Assembly: GCA_965203435.1 (NCBI GenBank)
Contig: CBDBCU010000005.1
Span: 62,001 to 126,000, forward strand
Reading direction: 5' to 3'
From: CBDBCU01 sp965203435
GTDB taxonomy: Bacteria; Chloroflexota; Dehalococcoidia; Lucifugimonadales; UBA3495
DNA length: 64,000 nt
Shown here: piece by piece, positions 1-7,667 of the stretch
Position numbering within the stretch: position 1 is the first letter of the stretch
Layout of the letters: the number at the start of each line of letters is the position of its first letter
The notes under the pieces: model-generated
The model's input: only the letters and a program-made list of their open reading frames with translations
The model's database searches: none
What the model was told of the DNA's origin: nothing
Program-made: the position numbers and the translations under genes

Positions 1-11
1 AGGGTGTCGCT

Positions 12-932
12 TTGGCTACCTCTCTCTCCTTGAATGAACACCTTATCTCGGGTTTGGACAATATCACCCACCAGGAGATAGCGTCCGTGTGGCAGAAGCT
101 CAAGGAAGTCGGCCAGCCCGATAGCTGGGTGCAGGTCGCCCAAGACTGCAACTATATGTTGGAGGCCCCTGAGCTTCCTTATATTTTCTCCAATCAGGAT
201 GGTTTCCCGGTGCCGGGAATTATCGATTGGTTCCAGGATTTTACGGTAACTACGGAACCGTCCTTGACAGCGGCGGGAGCTCCCTTGACCTGGACGGAGT
301 TCTGGTACGGAGCGAAGGTTTGGGTCAGCGCCCAACTCAGTGCCAGCGAATACCGGAAAATGCGGGAGGAGGATAAGAAAAGCGAGGCCGAATCCCGCTT
401 GAAAACCTATTTCTTTGGTCAAGACTGGGCCGTGCTGCCCGACCGCGCCAAAGACCGCCTTATAACCGCCGATACCCTTTGGCATTCCCAAGCTAACATT
501 GCTTGGGAAGCAGTCATTAGCGACCTGCGTATTGCTACGGAGGATATGTGCCAGAGGTTCATCTGGCAACCTTTGTCTGAAAGCAAAGGCGGCGGCCAAG
601 ATTTGCTCCAATTTGTCCAGCTAAAGGACGAACTGGATAGGGCTGAGAAACGCCCTGAAATCGCTGCTTGCGTCCAAGTTTGCCGCTCGGGATATTTCGG
701 GAACTTCCTGAAACGGCAAAATCTTGACCAAGAGGAAGTCAATTTCCTGACCAAGCAACTTCCCGACGCGATGGGGCTGCTTCGGTGGGAAAGGAACTTC
801 GCTGAACATCAATCTACTGCTTCTTGGCGGCGTAATGCCGTGGAGGACTATGTCCGCCGGTTTTTCGGCATCGGGCAACGCGGCGTACTTCCTGAACTTG
901 CCCGGATTGGCCGGAAGTTGCGCCGGGTCTGA
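12..932 (+). CDS. Hypothetical protein (5' end may lie outside window)
   Basis: I do not recognise this 306-residue protein. It is soluble, acidic, rich in Trp and aromatic residues, and has no signal peptide or membrane segment. The reading frame is still open at base 1, and the first available start is a TTG at 12, so the true start may be upstream of the window. Its base composition is visibly less GC-rich than the crotonase downstream, as in the DUF4365 pair near 44 kb, which hints at accessory or transferred DNA. A GC-rich hairpin at 970-990 follows the stop. No catalytic motif could be assigned. Confidence 0.7.
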   Translation: MATSLSLNEHLISGLDNITHQEIASVWQKLKEVGQPDSWVQVAQDCNYMLEAPELPYIFSNQDGFPVPGIIDWFQDFTVTTEPSLTAAGAPLTWTEFWYGAKVWVSAQLSASEYRKMREEDKKSEAESRLKTYFFGQDWAVLPDRAKDRLITADTLWHSQANIAWEAVISDLRIATEDMCQRFIWQPLSESKGGGQDLLQFVQLKDELDRAEKRPEIAACVQVCRSGYFGNFLKRQNLDQEEVNFLTKQLPDAMGLLRWERNFAEHQSTASWRRNAVEDYVRRFFGIGQRGVLPELARIGRKLRRV

Positions 933-969
933 CCGGCAGTCGTTTCAGTCGGCAATCCGCCGCATACTG

Positions 970-990
970 CCCCGGCCGCCGCCGCCGGGG
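970..990 (+). terminator. Possible hairpin terminator after the first gene
   Basis: CCCCGGC at 970-976 pairs perfectly with GCCGGGG at 984-990 around a 7-base loop, about 40 bases after the stop. The T-rich stretch that follows is interrupted, so termination is only possible. Confidence 0.35.
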
Positions 991-1125
991 CGGTTTCCTT
1001 TACTTTCCCTGGCAAGTGTGCTTTATTATTAGGCCAAGGAAACCCGCCGTCCCTGGTCGCCGCGTTGGGCAGTCCCGCCGCGGATATTGGGGACGGTCGG
1101 ATATTGACCGGAGGATTTGGCCGCT

Positions 1126-1899
1126 ATGAGCTATGAAACCATCAAAGTTGAGCAGAGGCAGCGGGTCGCCATCGTTACCCTGAACCGGCCCGAAGTGCTG
1201 AACGCCCTGAACCTGCAACTGGTGCGGGAATTGGACGCCGCCCTGACCACTATGGAATCGGACGAGGAAGTGGGGGCCGTCGTCCTTACCGGAGCCGGCG
1301 ACCGGGCCTTTTCCGCCGGAGCCGACATCCACGAAAACCGGGAGCGGACGCCGGAGGAACGGGACGCCGCCGCCGCCGAGCGCGCCGAATATACCTGGCG
1401 CATGGCATCCAGCCCCCTGCCGCTGATCGGCGCGGTCAACGGCCTCTGCTACGGCGGCGGCACCGTCATGGCGACTTCCCTGGACTTCCTGCTCGGCTGC
1501 GACAAGACCAGTTTCCGCTTTCTGGCGGTCAACTACGGGCAGATGAACGCTACCTGGAGCCTGCCTAACCTGATTGGCTGGCCCCGGGCCAAGGAGCTGC
1601 TTTACAGCGGGCGGGAAGTTTTTGCCGAGGAAGCCTATCGCATCGGCCTGCTGAACCACCTGGTACCCCAGGATGAACTGCTGGATAAGGCGGTGGAAGT
1701 GGCCGCCGGCATCGCCAAAAACCGGGCCGAGGGGGTCGCCAACATCAAGCAGATGCTCTTGGAGCATACCGGCAAGCCCATGGAGGAACAGTTCTGGAAC
1801 GAAGTCAATTCCCGCCAGGGCCGGTTCCGCGGCCTGTCGGTGGAGGAGGGTTTCAAGGACTTTCTGGAACGGAAAGGGCGGAAACCGGCCCTTTCCTAG
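1126..1899 (+). CDS. Enoyl-CoA hydratase/isomerase family protein
   Basis: A crotonase-fold protein of 257 residues, acting on acyl-CoA thioesters. The family signatures are visible: an AFSAGADI block forming the first half of the oxyanion hole, and a GLCYGGG block forming the second half. The catalytic glutamate region usually read as PE...GxxPGAGG is replaced by VNYGQMNATWSLPN, so neither standard hydratase glutamate is evident. The enzyme may be an isomerase-like or otherwise divergent member. I chose ATG at 1126 over an upstream TTG at 1117 because GGAGG at 1110-1114 is 11 bases from the ATG but only 2 from the TTG. It appears monocistronic, followed by the duplicated segment at 1922. Confidence 0.88.
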   Translation: MSYETIKVEQRQRVAIVTLNRPEVLNALNLQLVRELDAALTTMESDEEVGAVVLTGAGDRAFSAGADIHENRERTPEERDAAAAERAEYTWRMASSPLPLIGAVNGLCYGGGTVMATSLDFLLGCDKTSFRFLAVNYGQMNATWSLPNLIGWPRAKELLYSGREVFAEEAYRIGLLNHLVPQDELLDKAVEVAAGIAKNRAEGVANIKQMLLEHTGKPMEEQFWNEVNSRQGRFRGLSVEEGFKDFLERKGRKPALS

Positions 1900-1921
1900 C
1901 CGGGACAATCCACGCTCAAAA

Positions 1922-2275
1922 GAAACCGGCCGGCGCGGCGGGAATTGTCTATCCGCCACGCCCGGCCGGGCCAAAGGGCAGGCCAAAACAAACCCCGGGG
2001 CCATCACCGGCGCAAGGCCGGGAGAGGACTACCCGGGGACGGTAGGATTAGATTATCCCACTCTAAAGAGGTTGTCAAGGGATTTTTTCGGGAAACCCGG
2101 TCGGCGCGGCGGGAATTGTCTATCCGCAACACCCGGCCGGTCAAAGGGGCAAAACAAACCCCGGGGCCATCACCGGCGCAAGGCCGGGAGAGGACTACCC
2201 GGGGACCGCAGGATTAGATTATCCCATAAAGACCGGGATGTCAAGGGCTTTTTCGGGAAACCCGAACCCGATTGA
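1922..2275. repeat. Tandem 171-bp direct repeat (two copies plus a partial third)
   Basis: The segment beginning CGGCGCGGCGGGAATTGTCT at 1931 recurs at 2102, a period of 171 bases. The copies stay near-identical through AGGATTAGATTATCCCA, and differ by a few substitutions and small indels. The piece TCAAGG...TTTTTCGGGAAACCCG recurs a third time at about 2240-2265, just before the cupin start. The frame is not conserved as coding sequence. Each unit contains GC-rich inverted stretches that could fold. Confidence 0.85.
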
Positions 2276-2285
2276 GGAACTTCTC

Positions 2286-2741
2286 ATGTCCTACCCACTG
2301 CCAAACCCCTATCTATCCATCCCGCCGCCGGCCCGCCGGGCGGCGGTGGCTGACGCCGTGGCTCCGGATGGCTCGGAAATTCGGCTGCTGCTGGATGAAC
2401 GGCATGGGGTTGGCGGGGGCAGTATGGTCGAGGCCACCCTGCCGCCGGGGCAGGTTTCCCGGCCGGTCTATCATCGCACCGTAGCGGAAATGTGGTACAT
2501 TCTGGAGGGCTATGGGCAGGTGTGGCGCTGTCCGCCGGATATTGACCCGGCCGGAGTTAAGCCAACGGCCGTGCAGCCCGGCGCTGCTTTGACGATCCCG
2601 GTGGGCTGGCGCTTTCAGTTCAGCGCCGCCGCTGATTCCGCCGCCGGCCTGCGTTTCCTGTGCATCACCATCCCACCTTGGCCTGGGGACGGCGAGGCTC
2701 AGCCGGCCGACTACGGCGGATTAGGCCCGGCCACGATTTAG
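2286..2741 (+). CDS. Cupin domain protein
   Basis: A 151-residue single-domain cupin. The first metal-binding motif is recognisable as YHRTVAEMWYILEG, with the His and Glu in the usual spacing, followed by a Pro-Gly turn (AVQPGAALTIPVGWRFQF) where motif 2 sits. That second motif lacks the usual histidine. Cupins of this size are often metal-dependent sugar or small-molecule binding proteins, so substrate assignment is not possible. Start ATG 2286 is preferred; an upstream in-frame ATG at 2238 would add residues encoded by the tandem repeat. It is followed by a short dispersed repeat and tRNA-Thr. Confidence 0.8.
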   Translation: MSYPLPNPYLSIPPPARRAAVADAVAPDGSEIRLLLDERHGVGGGSMVEATLPPGQVSRPVYHRTVAEMWYILEGYGQVWRCPPDIDPAGVKPTAVQPGAALTIPVGWRFQFSAAADSAAGLRFLCITIPPWPGDGEAQPADYGGLGPATI

Positions 2742-2763
2742 GGGGGAATAGGGTATCGCTCCG

Positions 2764-2790
2764 TTCATCCTGAACTTGTTGAAGGACGAA
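2764..2790. repeat. REP-like family B repeat
   Basis: One copy of the dispersed element TTCATCCTGAACTTGTTGA-AGGAYGAA. The ends ATCCT and AGGAY can pair. Confidence 0.85.
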
Positions 2791-2851
2791 TACCCTATAA
2801 TTGCCCGGAAATTGCCCGATTCCGGGGGGTGCAATTCCCTCCGGACGGTGA

Positions 2852-2857
2852 TATAAT
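2852..2857 (+). promoter_or_regulatory. -10 element for tRNA-Thr(CGT)
   Basis: A perfect TATAAT lies 30 bases before the mature tRNA 5' end. No strong -35 is visible at the right distance. Confidence 0.5.
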
Positions 2858-2886
2858 AGTTGCAACATCCGCATTTTCCGCAATGG

Positions 2887-2961
2887 GCCGGTGTAGCTCA
2901 GAGGCAGAGCAGCGGTTTCGTAAACCGCAGGCCAAGGGTTCGACTCCCTTCACCGGCTCCA
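2887..2961 (+). tRNA. tRNA-Thr (anticodon CGT)
   Basis: Full cloverleaf: acceptor GCCGGTG pairs with CACCGGC, the D arm is GCTC/GAGC, and the anticodon stem GCGGT/ACCGC encloses loop TTCGTAA (anticodon CGT). The T arm is AAGGG-TTCGACT-CCCTT, and CCA is encoded. It reads ACG codons. Two further threonine tRNAs, with TGT and GGT anticodons, lie at 49.6-50.1 kb. Confidence 0.96.
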
Positions 2962-3087
2962 CTTTTTATGCCTTGTCGGGCAATGGCCTATACCTGATGC
3001 CCCCCGGCCATCTTTCCCGCTCCAATTACTACCGTCATGCCCATTACCATCATTCCCGGCCCCGTTACCGTCCTTCCCGTCCCACCC

Positions 3088-3188
3088 ACCGTCATTCCCG
3101 CGTAAGCGGGAATCCCGACGGTACTGCCGTATAATGCCGCATACTTGTCAAGCAACCGCTAGATTCCCGCTTACGCGGGAATGACGGT
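3088..3188. repeat. Family A palindromic element
   Basis: About 100 bp bounded by inverted arms ACCGTCATTCCCGCGTAAGC.../...GCTTACGCGGGAATGACGGT, each arm itself a short palindrome (ATTCCCGC..GCGGGAAT). The centre is unrelated to that of other copies except for short stretches. Partial arms lie on either side. Confidence 0.92.
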
Positions 3189-3236
3189 AGAGGGGCCGCC
3201 GGGAATGACGGTTTTTATGGCATTACCCGCCATTCG

Positions 3237-3336
3237 GTTCTGTTCCATTTTGCTGGGGGAAAGGCTGTTCCTCGCTAGACCTATGCTTGTCTAGCGGTGC
3301 AGCGCACACAGTCCCCCCAGCAAAATGGAACAGAAC
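3237..3336. mobile_element. Palindromic MITE-like element with flanking direct repeat
   Basis: A 100-bp unit with terminal arms GTTCTGTTCCATTTTGCTGG (3237 on) and CCAGCAAAATGGAACAGAAC (to 3336). A nested inner palindrome CGCTAGAC...GTCTAGCG lies at 3273-3296. The decamer CCCGCCATTC occurs on both sides (3226-3235 and 3336-3345), as expected for a target-site duplication of 9-10 bp. It carries no gene and sits immediately upstream of the metalloprotease. Confidence 0.7.
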
Positions 3337-3382
3337 CCGCCATTCCCCTGCCCCTCTGCTTACTTATAGCCGCCCTTTCCGC

Positions 3383-3388
3383 TATAAT
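3383..3388 (+). promoter_or_regulatory. -10 element, apparently for a leaderless transcript
   Basis: A perfect TATAAT ends 7 bases before the ATG at 3396, so transcription would be expected to start at or next to the initiation codon. No Shine-Dalgarno is visible. A similar arrangement occurs at 62472-62485. Confidence 0.45.
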
Positions 3389-3395
3389 CGGGTTT

Positions 3396-5486
3396 ATGCT
3401 TATTGACGGACGCCGAGGGCTTTTCCTGCTGTTGACGCTGCTGCTGGCCGCCTTAATCGGCGGGATGGCGGTGGCTTGCACCGTCCCGGCTACGCCGGCC
3501 GGCAATGGAAGGGTGGCGGTCATTACGCCGGCGCCGGCGGATCCGACTATTCCGCCGCTTGTGCCGCCGGTAGCGCCGCCTCCGGTTGCCTTGGCTCCGA
3601 CGCCCCTCCCATCGCCCCGGCCGGCACCGCCGGTGTTGCCGACCGCAAGGGCTACTCCGGTTCCGGTCATCCCCACGGCAACGCCGAGCCCGCCGCCGGC
3701 CCCGTCCGTGCCGGCCTTTGCCGTTCCCCCGGAGCGGGATTTGTACCAACTGGCCCAAGAGCTGCTATTGCCGCCGGGCGCGCCGCCGGTCAATCCGGTG
3801 GTCAACCCGGAGCCGGTCCGCTATGCCGCCGGGCGTACCGATGATTTCTGGATGGTGAACCTGCGGGATTTGGAAGTGTATCAGTCCCCCTTTGAGCTGC
3901 GCCTGGTCACCCCCCACGCCTATTGGTATGTAGAGGAGGGGCTGCGCGTCCGGCAAGAGGATTTGGAACGGGCGGCGGCGGCCTTTGAGGAGCGGATTTA
4001 TCCCCGCCTTGCCGCCGCTTTCGGCACGGAATGGCGGCCGGGCGTGGACAACGATGTCCACTTGACCATCCTGCACGGCGACATTTCGGGGGCGGCCGGC
4101 TACTTCAGTTCCGGGGACGAATATCCCGCCGCCGTCCATCCCCACAGCAATGAACGGGAAATGATTTACATTAACGGCGCGGTGCTGCCGATTGGATCGA
4201 CCGCCCACCGCATCGTCCTGGCCCACGAATTGCAGCACGCCATCCACTGGAACTATGACCCGTCGGAGGCGACCTGGGTCAACGAGGGGCTGGCCGAGCT
4301 GGCGGTGCGCGCCGCCGGCTATCAGGACAACAGCATGGAATGGTTTATGCGCCATTCCCACATTTCCCTCACCCATTGGCCGCTGGACGATGCCAATGTG
4401 TCCGCCCACTATGGTGCCGCCGCCCTCTTTATGCACTATCTGGCCGAGCATTACGGCATGGACAACGGCGGCCCCAATACCCTGCGCGCCCTGGTCGCCG
4501 AACCGGCCGATGATATTGCCGGCATTGCCGCCTATCTGGAACAGGCCGGATATAGCGTCGGCTTTTATGATGTTTTCCGGGATTGGATTGCCGCCAACTT
4601 TCTGGACGCTAAGGATGGGGGGATTTATGGCTATGGCGGTTTGGCGGTGGCGGTGCGGGAACGGCGGGTGATGAACGATTTTACCGAATTGCAAGGGCAG
4701 GCGGCGCAGTATGGCACGGACTATATCGCGATTGGCCCGGATTTGGTCGGGCAGCCGTTGCGTTTCCGCTTTGCCGGCGCGGCGGAAAATGTTTTGCTGC
4801 CGGAGGAAGTGGGCGCTAGCGGCTGCTGGTGGAGCAATGCCGGGGATTCCATTGCCACTACCCTGACCCGGACGGCGGATTTGCGGACGGCGAGCACGGC
4901 CGCCTTGACCTATCAGGTGTGGCATCGCATTGAAAAGGATTGGGACTACGGCTATGTGCAGGTGTCCCCGGACGGCGGGCGGCATTGGACTATCCTGGAA
5001 ACGCCGCATACTTCCGCCGACAATCCCATCGGCAGCGGATTCGGGCCGGGCTATACCGGATTCAGCGGCGGCTGGATAACGGAATCGGTGGATTTGAGCC
5101 GCTACGCCGGGCAGGAAATCCAACTGCGCTTTCAGTATGTTACCGACGACGCCCTGAACGACTTGGGCTTGTGCCTGCGGGATATTGCCTTGACCGTCGA
5201 TGGCGTTGCCGCCGAATCCGATGATGATGCTGATTGGCAGGTCGCCGGCTTCGTCCACACCGACAACCGGGTGCCGCAGCGGTATATCGTGCAGGTATTG
5301 CAGAAAGGGACGGAAAACCGGGTAACGCGGCTGGAATTAACGGCGGACGGCCAGGGCGGATTGACCGGCGCGGCGGTAGTAGCCCCCTATCCCGGCTTGA
5401 AACGAATGATGGTAGCAGTAACGCCGATAGCCCCCGGCACACGGGAGCCGGGGGACTACACTTTGACCGTGGAGGGGGCGGGGTAG
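3396..5486 (+). CDS. Secreted lipoprotein zinc metalloprotease, immune inhibitor A-like
   Basis: A 696-residue exported gluzincin-type protease. The N-terminus is a hydrophobic signal ending in a lipobox-like AVAC, with the cysteine near residue 28. A Pro/Ala/Thr-rich linker of roughly 90 residues follows. The catalytic domain carries HELQH at 277-281 and a downstream NEGLAEL at about 296, giving two His ligands and the third Glu ligand. The C-terminal region (roughly 460-620) resembles the MAM-like fold found behind M6 (immune inhibitor A) proteases, with the stretch YVQVSPDGGRHW and the block SVDLSRYAGQEIQLRF. ATG 3396 is chosen because an upstream GTG at 3297 would lie inside the palindromic element. 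It probably degrades extracellular protein; the substrate is unknown. Confidence 0.82.
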   Translation: MLIDGRRGLFLLLTLLLAALIGGMAVACTVPATPAGNGRVAVITPAPADPTIPPLVPPVAPPPVALAPTPLPSPRPAPPVLPTARATPVPVIPTATPSPPPAPSVPAFAVPPERDLYQLAQELLLPPGAPPVNPVVNPEPVRYAAGRTDDFWMVNLRDLEVYQSPFELRLVTPHAYWYVEEGLRVRQEDLERAAAAFEERIYPRLAAAFGTEWRPGVDNDVHLTILHGDISGAAGYFSSGDEYPAAVHPHSNEREMIYINGAVLPIGSTAHRIVLAHELQHAIHWNYDPSEATWVNEGLAELAVRAAGYQDNSMEWFMRHSHISLTHWPLDDANVSAHYGAAALFMHYLAEHYGMDNGGPNTLRALVAEPADDIAGIAAYLEQAGYSVGFYDVFRDWIAANFLDAKDGGIYGYGGLAVAVRERRVMNDFTELQGQAAQYGTDYIAIGPDLVGQPLRFRFAGAAENVLLPEEVGASGCWWSNAGDSIATTLTRTADLRTASTAALTYQVWHRIEKDWDYGYVQVSPDGGRHWTILETPHTSADNPIGSGFGPGYTGFSGGWITESVDLSRYAGQEIQLRFQYVTDDALNDLGLCLRDIALTVDGVAAESDDDADWQVAGFVHTDNRVPQRYIVQVLQKGTENRVTRLELTADGQGGLTGAAVVAPYPGLKRMMVAVTPIAPGTREPGDYTLTVEGAG

Positions 5487-5490
5487 GGGG

Positions 5491-5518
5491 CATCCTTCAA
5501 CAAGTTCAGGATGAGCGG
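5491..5518. repeat. REP-like family B repeat
   Basis: A copy of CATCCTTCAACAAGTTCAGG-ATGAGCGG right after the metalloprotease stop codon. Confidence 0.88.
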
Positions 5519-5548
5519 AATGGGGAGCGGTTGCGGGCCGCCCTCTCT

Positions 5549-5648
5549 ACCGTCATTCCCGCGTAAGCGGGAATCCCACGGTTGCCTGTCGACAATACCA
5601 TCCTAAGGCAGTACCGTTCGGGATTCCCGCTTACGCGGGAATGACGGT
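5549..5648. repeat. Family A palindromic element
   Basis: Complete copy with both arms (ACCGTCATTCCCGCGTAAGC and its complement). The centre shares the string GACAATACCATCCTAAGGCA with the copy at 6847, showing recent common origin of these two. Confidence 0.92.
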
Positions 5649-5667
5649 AGAGGGGCCGCCCGCCCAC

Positions 5668-5709
5668 AAAAAAGCCGCCATCCCCCGGCAAAGCCGGGAA
5701 ATGGCGGCT
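5668..5709 (-). terminator. Rho-independent terminator
   Basis: Read on the minus strand, AGCCGCCAT pairs with ATGGCGGCT around a second nested stem CCCGGC/GCCGGG, and a run of six T follows. It lies 20 bases after the stop of the secreted protein gene ending at 5730. Confidence 0.85.
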
Positions 5710-5729
5710 AAAAGGTTTCCGGTTATACC

Positions 5730-6683
5730 CTACTTCCGGGTGCGGCGGATGACTTTCTTGCAGGTGGCTGTCCAAGTCCGGCTTTGCCGGGCCCGGTAGC
5801 GATGATTGCTCCCAGCAGTAGGGTGGTTGTCGAAAAACCAGCCCAAGTGGGGGCCGCGATTCCTGGATTGGATCGGCGTCTGATCGTTGTTGTGGCCTCG
5901 GCCGATAACCACATTGGTGACCGACGGATAACCCTCGCCCCGGCAAATTTCTTTTGCCATGGCGGCCGCCAACGCCGTCCATTCCGCCGTGGAGGGACTA
6001 GCGAAGTCCCCCGTAAGCCTATTGTTCTGCTCGGGATTATAGAAGGCTTGCGTGTCCCAGTGCATCGCCCAAGCATTTACGCCTTGACCATCTTCAGCTT
6101 TGCCGGCGTAAATTCCTTGGGCATCCCGCCTGGCAGCACCAGAGCCGCCGGAGCCGTAAGCGTGGCTGTCGTAATTTCCCCAATCCGAGCAAACGATGCC
6201 GCCCACTTGCCCGCAACTGGCGACGGCGGTAATCGGCCACAGGACGGGATCGTTAGCGATGTCCAGCCGCTTGACCCGCTTGGTGCGCCGCCGTTCCTCC
6301 CTCGGGAACTCAAAGATGCGGTCGATGCTGACCCCGGTAACGCCGGATTCCCCGTCGGTCAGATAGCCCTCTTGGGCGGCGATAAAGCCGCGGAACTGGC
6401 CGCGTTCCCCGTAATAAACGGTGTCATCCCGCTCATTGCGGTCTTTGCCGGCCTCCCAGGTCTCCGCCTTGGTAAAGGTGTCGGACTGGTCAACGCCGCA
6501 GTAGAGAGTCTTGCCCCGGTTCTCCGCCAGGGATTCCAAGATGGCCGTAGTCCGGTCGGCGTGGGCAAAGGCTTGCCAATCGGAACAGTCCCAGGGGATG
6601 GAACGGGCTTGGATAGTGGTCAGGCCATACCCGGCGCCCAGCACCAGGAACAGGGCGATACCCAACATAAAGAACTTGGGCAT
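5730..6683 (-). CDS. Secreted protein of unknown function
   Basis: A 317-residue protein with an N-terminal hydrophobic segment (residues 4-24) that fits a signal peptide or anchor. I recognise no family. The mature part has six cysteines, including YCGV, SCGQ, VCSDW and EICRGEG, so disulfide bonds are plausible. It also has a Gly/Ser-rich patch near the middle and a basic C-terminus. GGGAGG sits 7 bases before the ATG at 6683. The gene stands alone between a strong terminator (5668-5709) and a long 5' leader that holds a 42-base perfect hairpin (6715-6756). Confidence 0.75.
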   Translation of the reverse strand: MPKFFMLGIALFLVLGAGYGLTTIQARSIPWDCSDWQAFAHADRTTAILESLAENRGKTLYCGVDQSDTFTKAETWEAGKDRNERDDTVYYGERGQFRGFIAAQEGYLTDGESGVTGVSIDRIFEFPREERRRTKRVKRLDIANDPVLWPITAVASCGQVGGIVCSDWGNYDSHAYGSGGSGAARRDAQGIYAGKAEDGQGVNAWAMHWDTQAFYNPEQNNRLTGDFASPSTAEWTALAAAMAKEICRGEGYPSVTNVVIGRGHNNDQTPIQSRNRGPHLGWFFDNHPTAGSNHRYRARQSRTWTATCKKVIRRTRK

Positions 6684-6714
6684 AAAGGAACCTCCCGAGA
6701 GGCCCCCAACAGAA

Positions 6715-6756
6715 ACGTCGGGGACGGAATCGCCTCGGCGATTCCGTCCCCGACGT
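6715..6756 (-). promoter_or_regulatory. Perfect 20-bp-stem hairpin in the leader of the secreted protein gene
   Basis: ACGTCGGGGACGGAATCGCC at 6715-6734 pairs perfectly with its complement at 6737-6756 across a 2-base loop. A TAGAAT hexamer on the minus strand just upstream (about 6765-6772) would place the hairpin in the 5' untranslated region. It could be a leader structure, an operator or a small palindromic repeat. Confidence 0.5.
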
Positions 6757-6846
6757 GCGTACTATTCTATCACAAGGTTTTGAGGATGTAAAGGGGGGTG
6801 TGGGGTGAATTTCGAAAAATTTTTGGGGTGATTTTCGATGCCGCCC

Positions 6847-6946
6847 ACCGTCATTCCCGCGTAAGCGGGAATCTACACGGTTGCCTGCCGACAATACCAT
6901 CCTAAGGCAGTACCGTGTAGATTCCCGCTTACGCGGGAATGACGGT
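6847..6946. repeat. Family A palindromic element
   Basis: Complete copy with both arms, followed at 6966-7005 by a lone right arm (GATTCCCGCTTACGCGGGAA) and several GGGAAGGACGGT fragments. Confidence 0.92.
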
Positions 6947-7073
6947 GGGGAGACCGCCGCCCCTCTACCGTCGGGATTCCCGCTTACGCGGGAAGGACGG
7001 TAAGGGGGCCGCGGGAAGGACGGTCGAGGGCGGCGGGAAGGACGGTCGAGGGCGGCGGGAAGGACGGTTGTTG

Positions 7074-7140
7074 ACGGTCATAACCGTTCTAATCAGACCC
7101 AAAATCCTGCCCATCCGGTCTATCCATGTTTGAATCCGGA
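7074..7140. repeat. Half copy of family D (TCTATCCATGTTTGAATC) element
   Basis: The right half of the element seen complete at 53465-53590. The inner strings ACCGTTCTA and CAGACCCAAAATCCTG are shared with that copy, and the end TCTATCCATGTTTGAATCCG is identical. The left half is missing. It abuts the stop codon of the gene ending at 7141. Confidence 0.75.
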
Positions 7141-7638
7141 TTACCGCGCCGCCAGCACCGAGCCGAGGTAGCGCAGGTTGGCTTTCAGTTCCGGGGCGAT
7201 TTCCCCTTGCCGGGAGGAGGATAGCAGCAGCAGCAGGCGCAGTTGGGCCGCCAAATCGGCCGCCAGTTTCGCTTTGGCTTCCCGCTCGGTATCGGCCGCC
7301 ACCGGCACCCGCAACCCCTGCAAGGGCAGCCGGGTGCGGGATTCCCCGGCCCAATACTGATCCAGGCTGTCAATGATGATGATGGGGATGTCCTGGGTGA
7401 TGACAAAGGGGGCTTCCGGGGGCGAGTCGGCGGGGCGCAGGGCATCCACCTTAACCTGGGTTACATCGCTGTGGTTGATATGAAAAACGGCGGCGTTGGG
7501 CTGGCTGGCGCTAATCCGCCGCCAAGTCCAATCGGGCGGCGTAGCGGCATCCTGTCCCGGCTGCACCGGCAGGGGGCAGGCGTCATCCGCGGCGATAGGG
7601 CGGTCGGGCGGGTCGGTGTAGTGGGAATGGTCAACCAT
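7141..7638 (-). CDS. Hypothetical protein downstream of an aspartyl protease
   Basis: A 165-residue soluble protein that I cannot place in a family. It has an N-terminal acidic/proline-rich half, a central strand-like segment (FVITQDIPIIIIDSLDQYW) and a C-terminal amphipathic helix with a poly-Leu stretch. Start ATG at 7638 has GGGAGA 6 bases upstream. It follows the aspartyl protease by 29 bases and is probably cotranscribed and functionally linked with it. Confidence 0.65.
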   Translation of the reverse strand: MVDHSHYTDPPDRPIAADDACPLPVQPGQDAATPPDWTWRRISASQPNAAVFHINHSDVTQVKVDALRPADSPPEAPFVITQDIPIIIIDSLDQYWAGESRTRLPLQGLRVPVAADTEREAKAKLAADLAAQLRLLLLLSSSRQGEIAPELKANLRYLGSVLAAR

Positions 7639-7667
7639 AACATTCTCCCGGATGGCGGATTTGCCGG

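Noticed and set aside
3088..3188. CRISPR-like or protein-coding interpretation of the ATTCCCGC..GCGGGAAT palindromes
   Set aside because: They are dispersed singly across the window with paired inverted arms and contain stop codons in all frames.
3765..5258. 497-residue open frame antisense to the metalloprotease
   Set aside because: The sense strand has signal peptide, HExxH and MAM-like features; the antisense frame has none.
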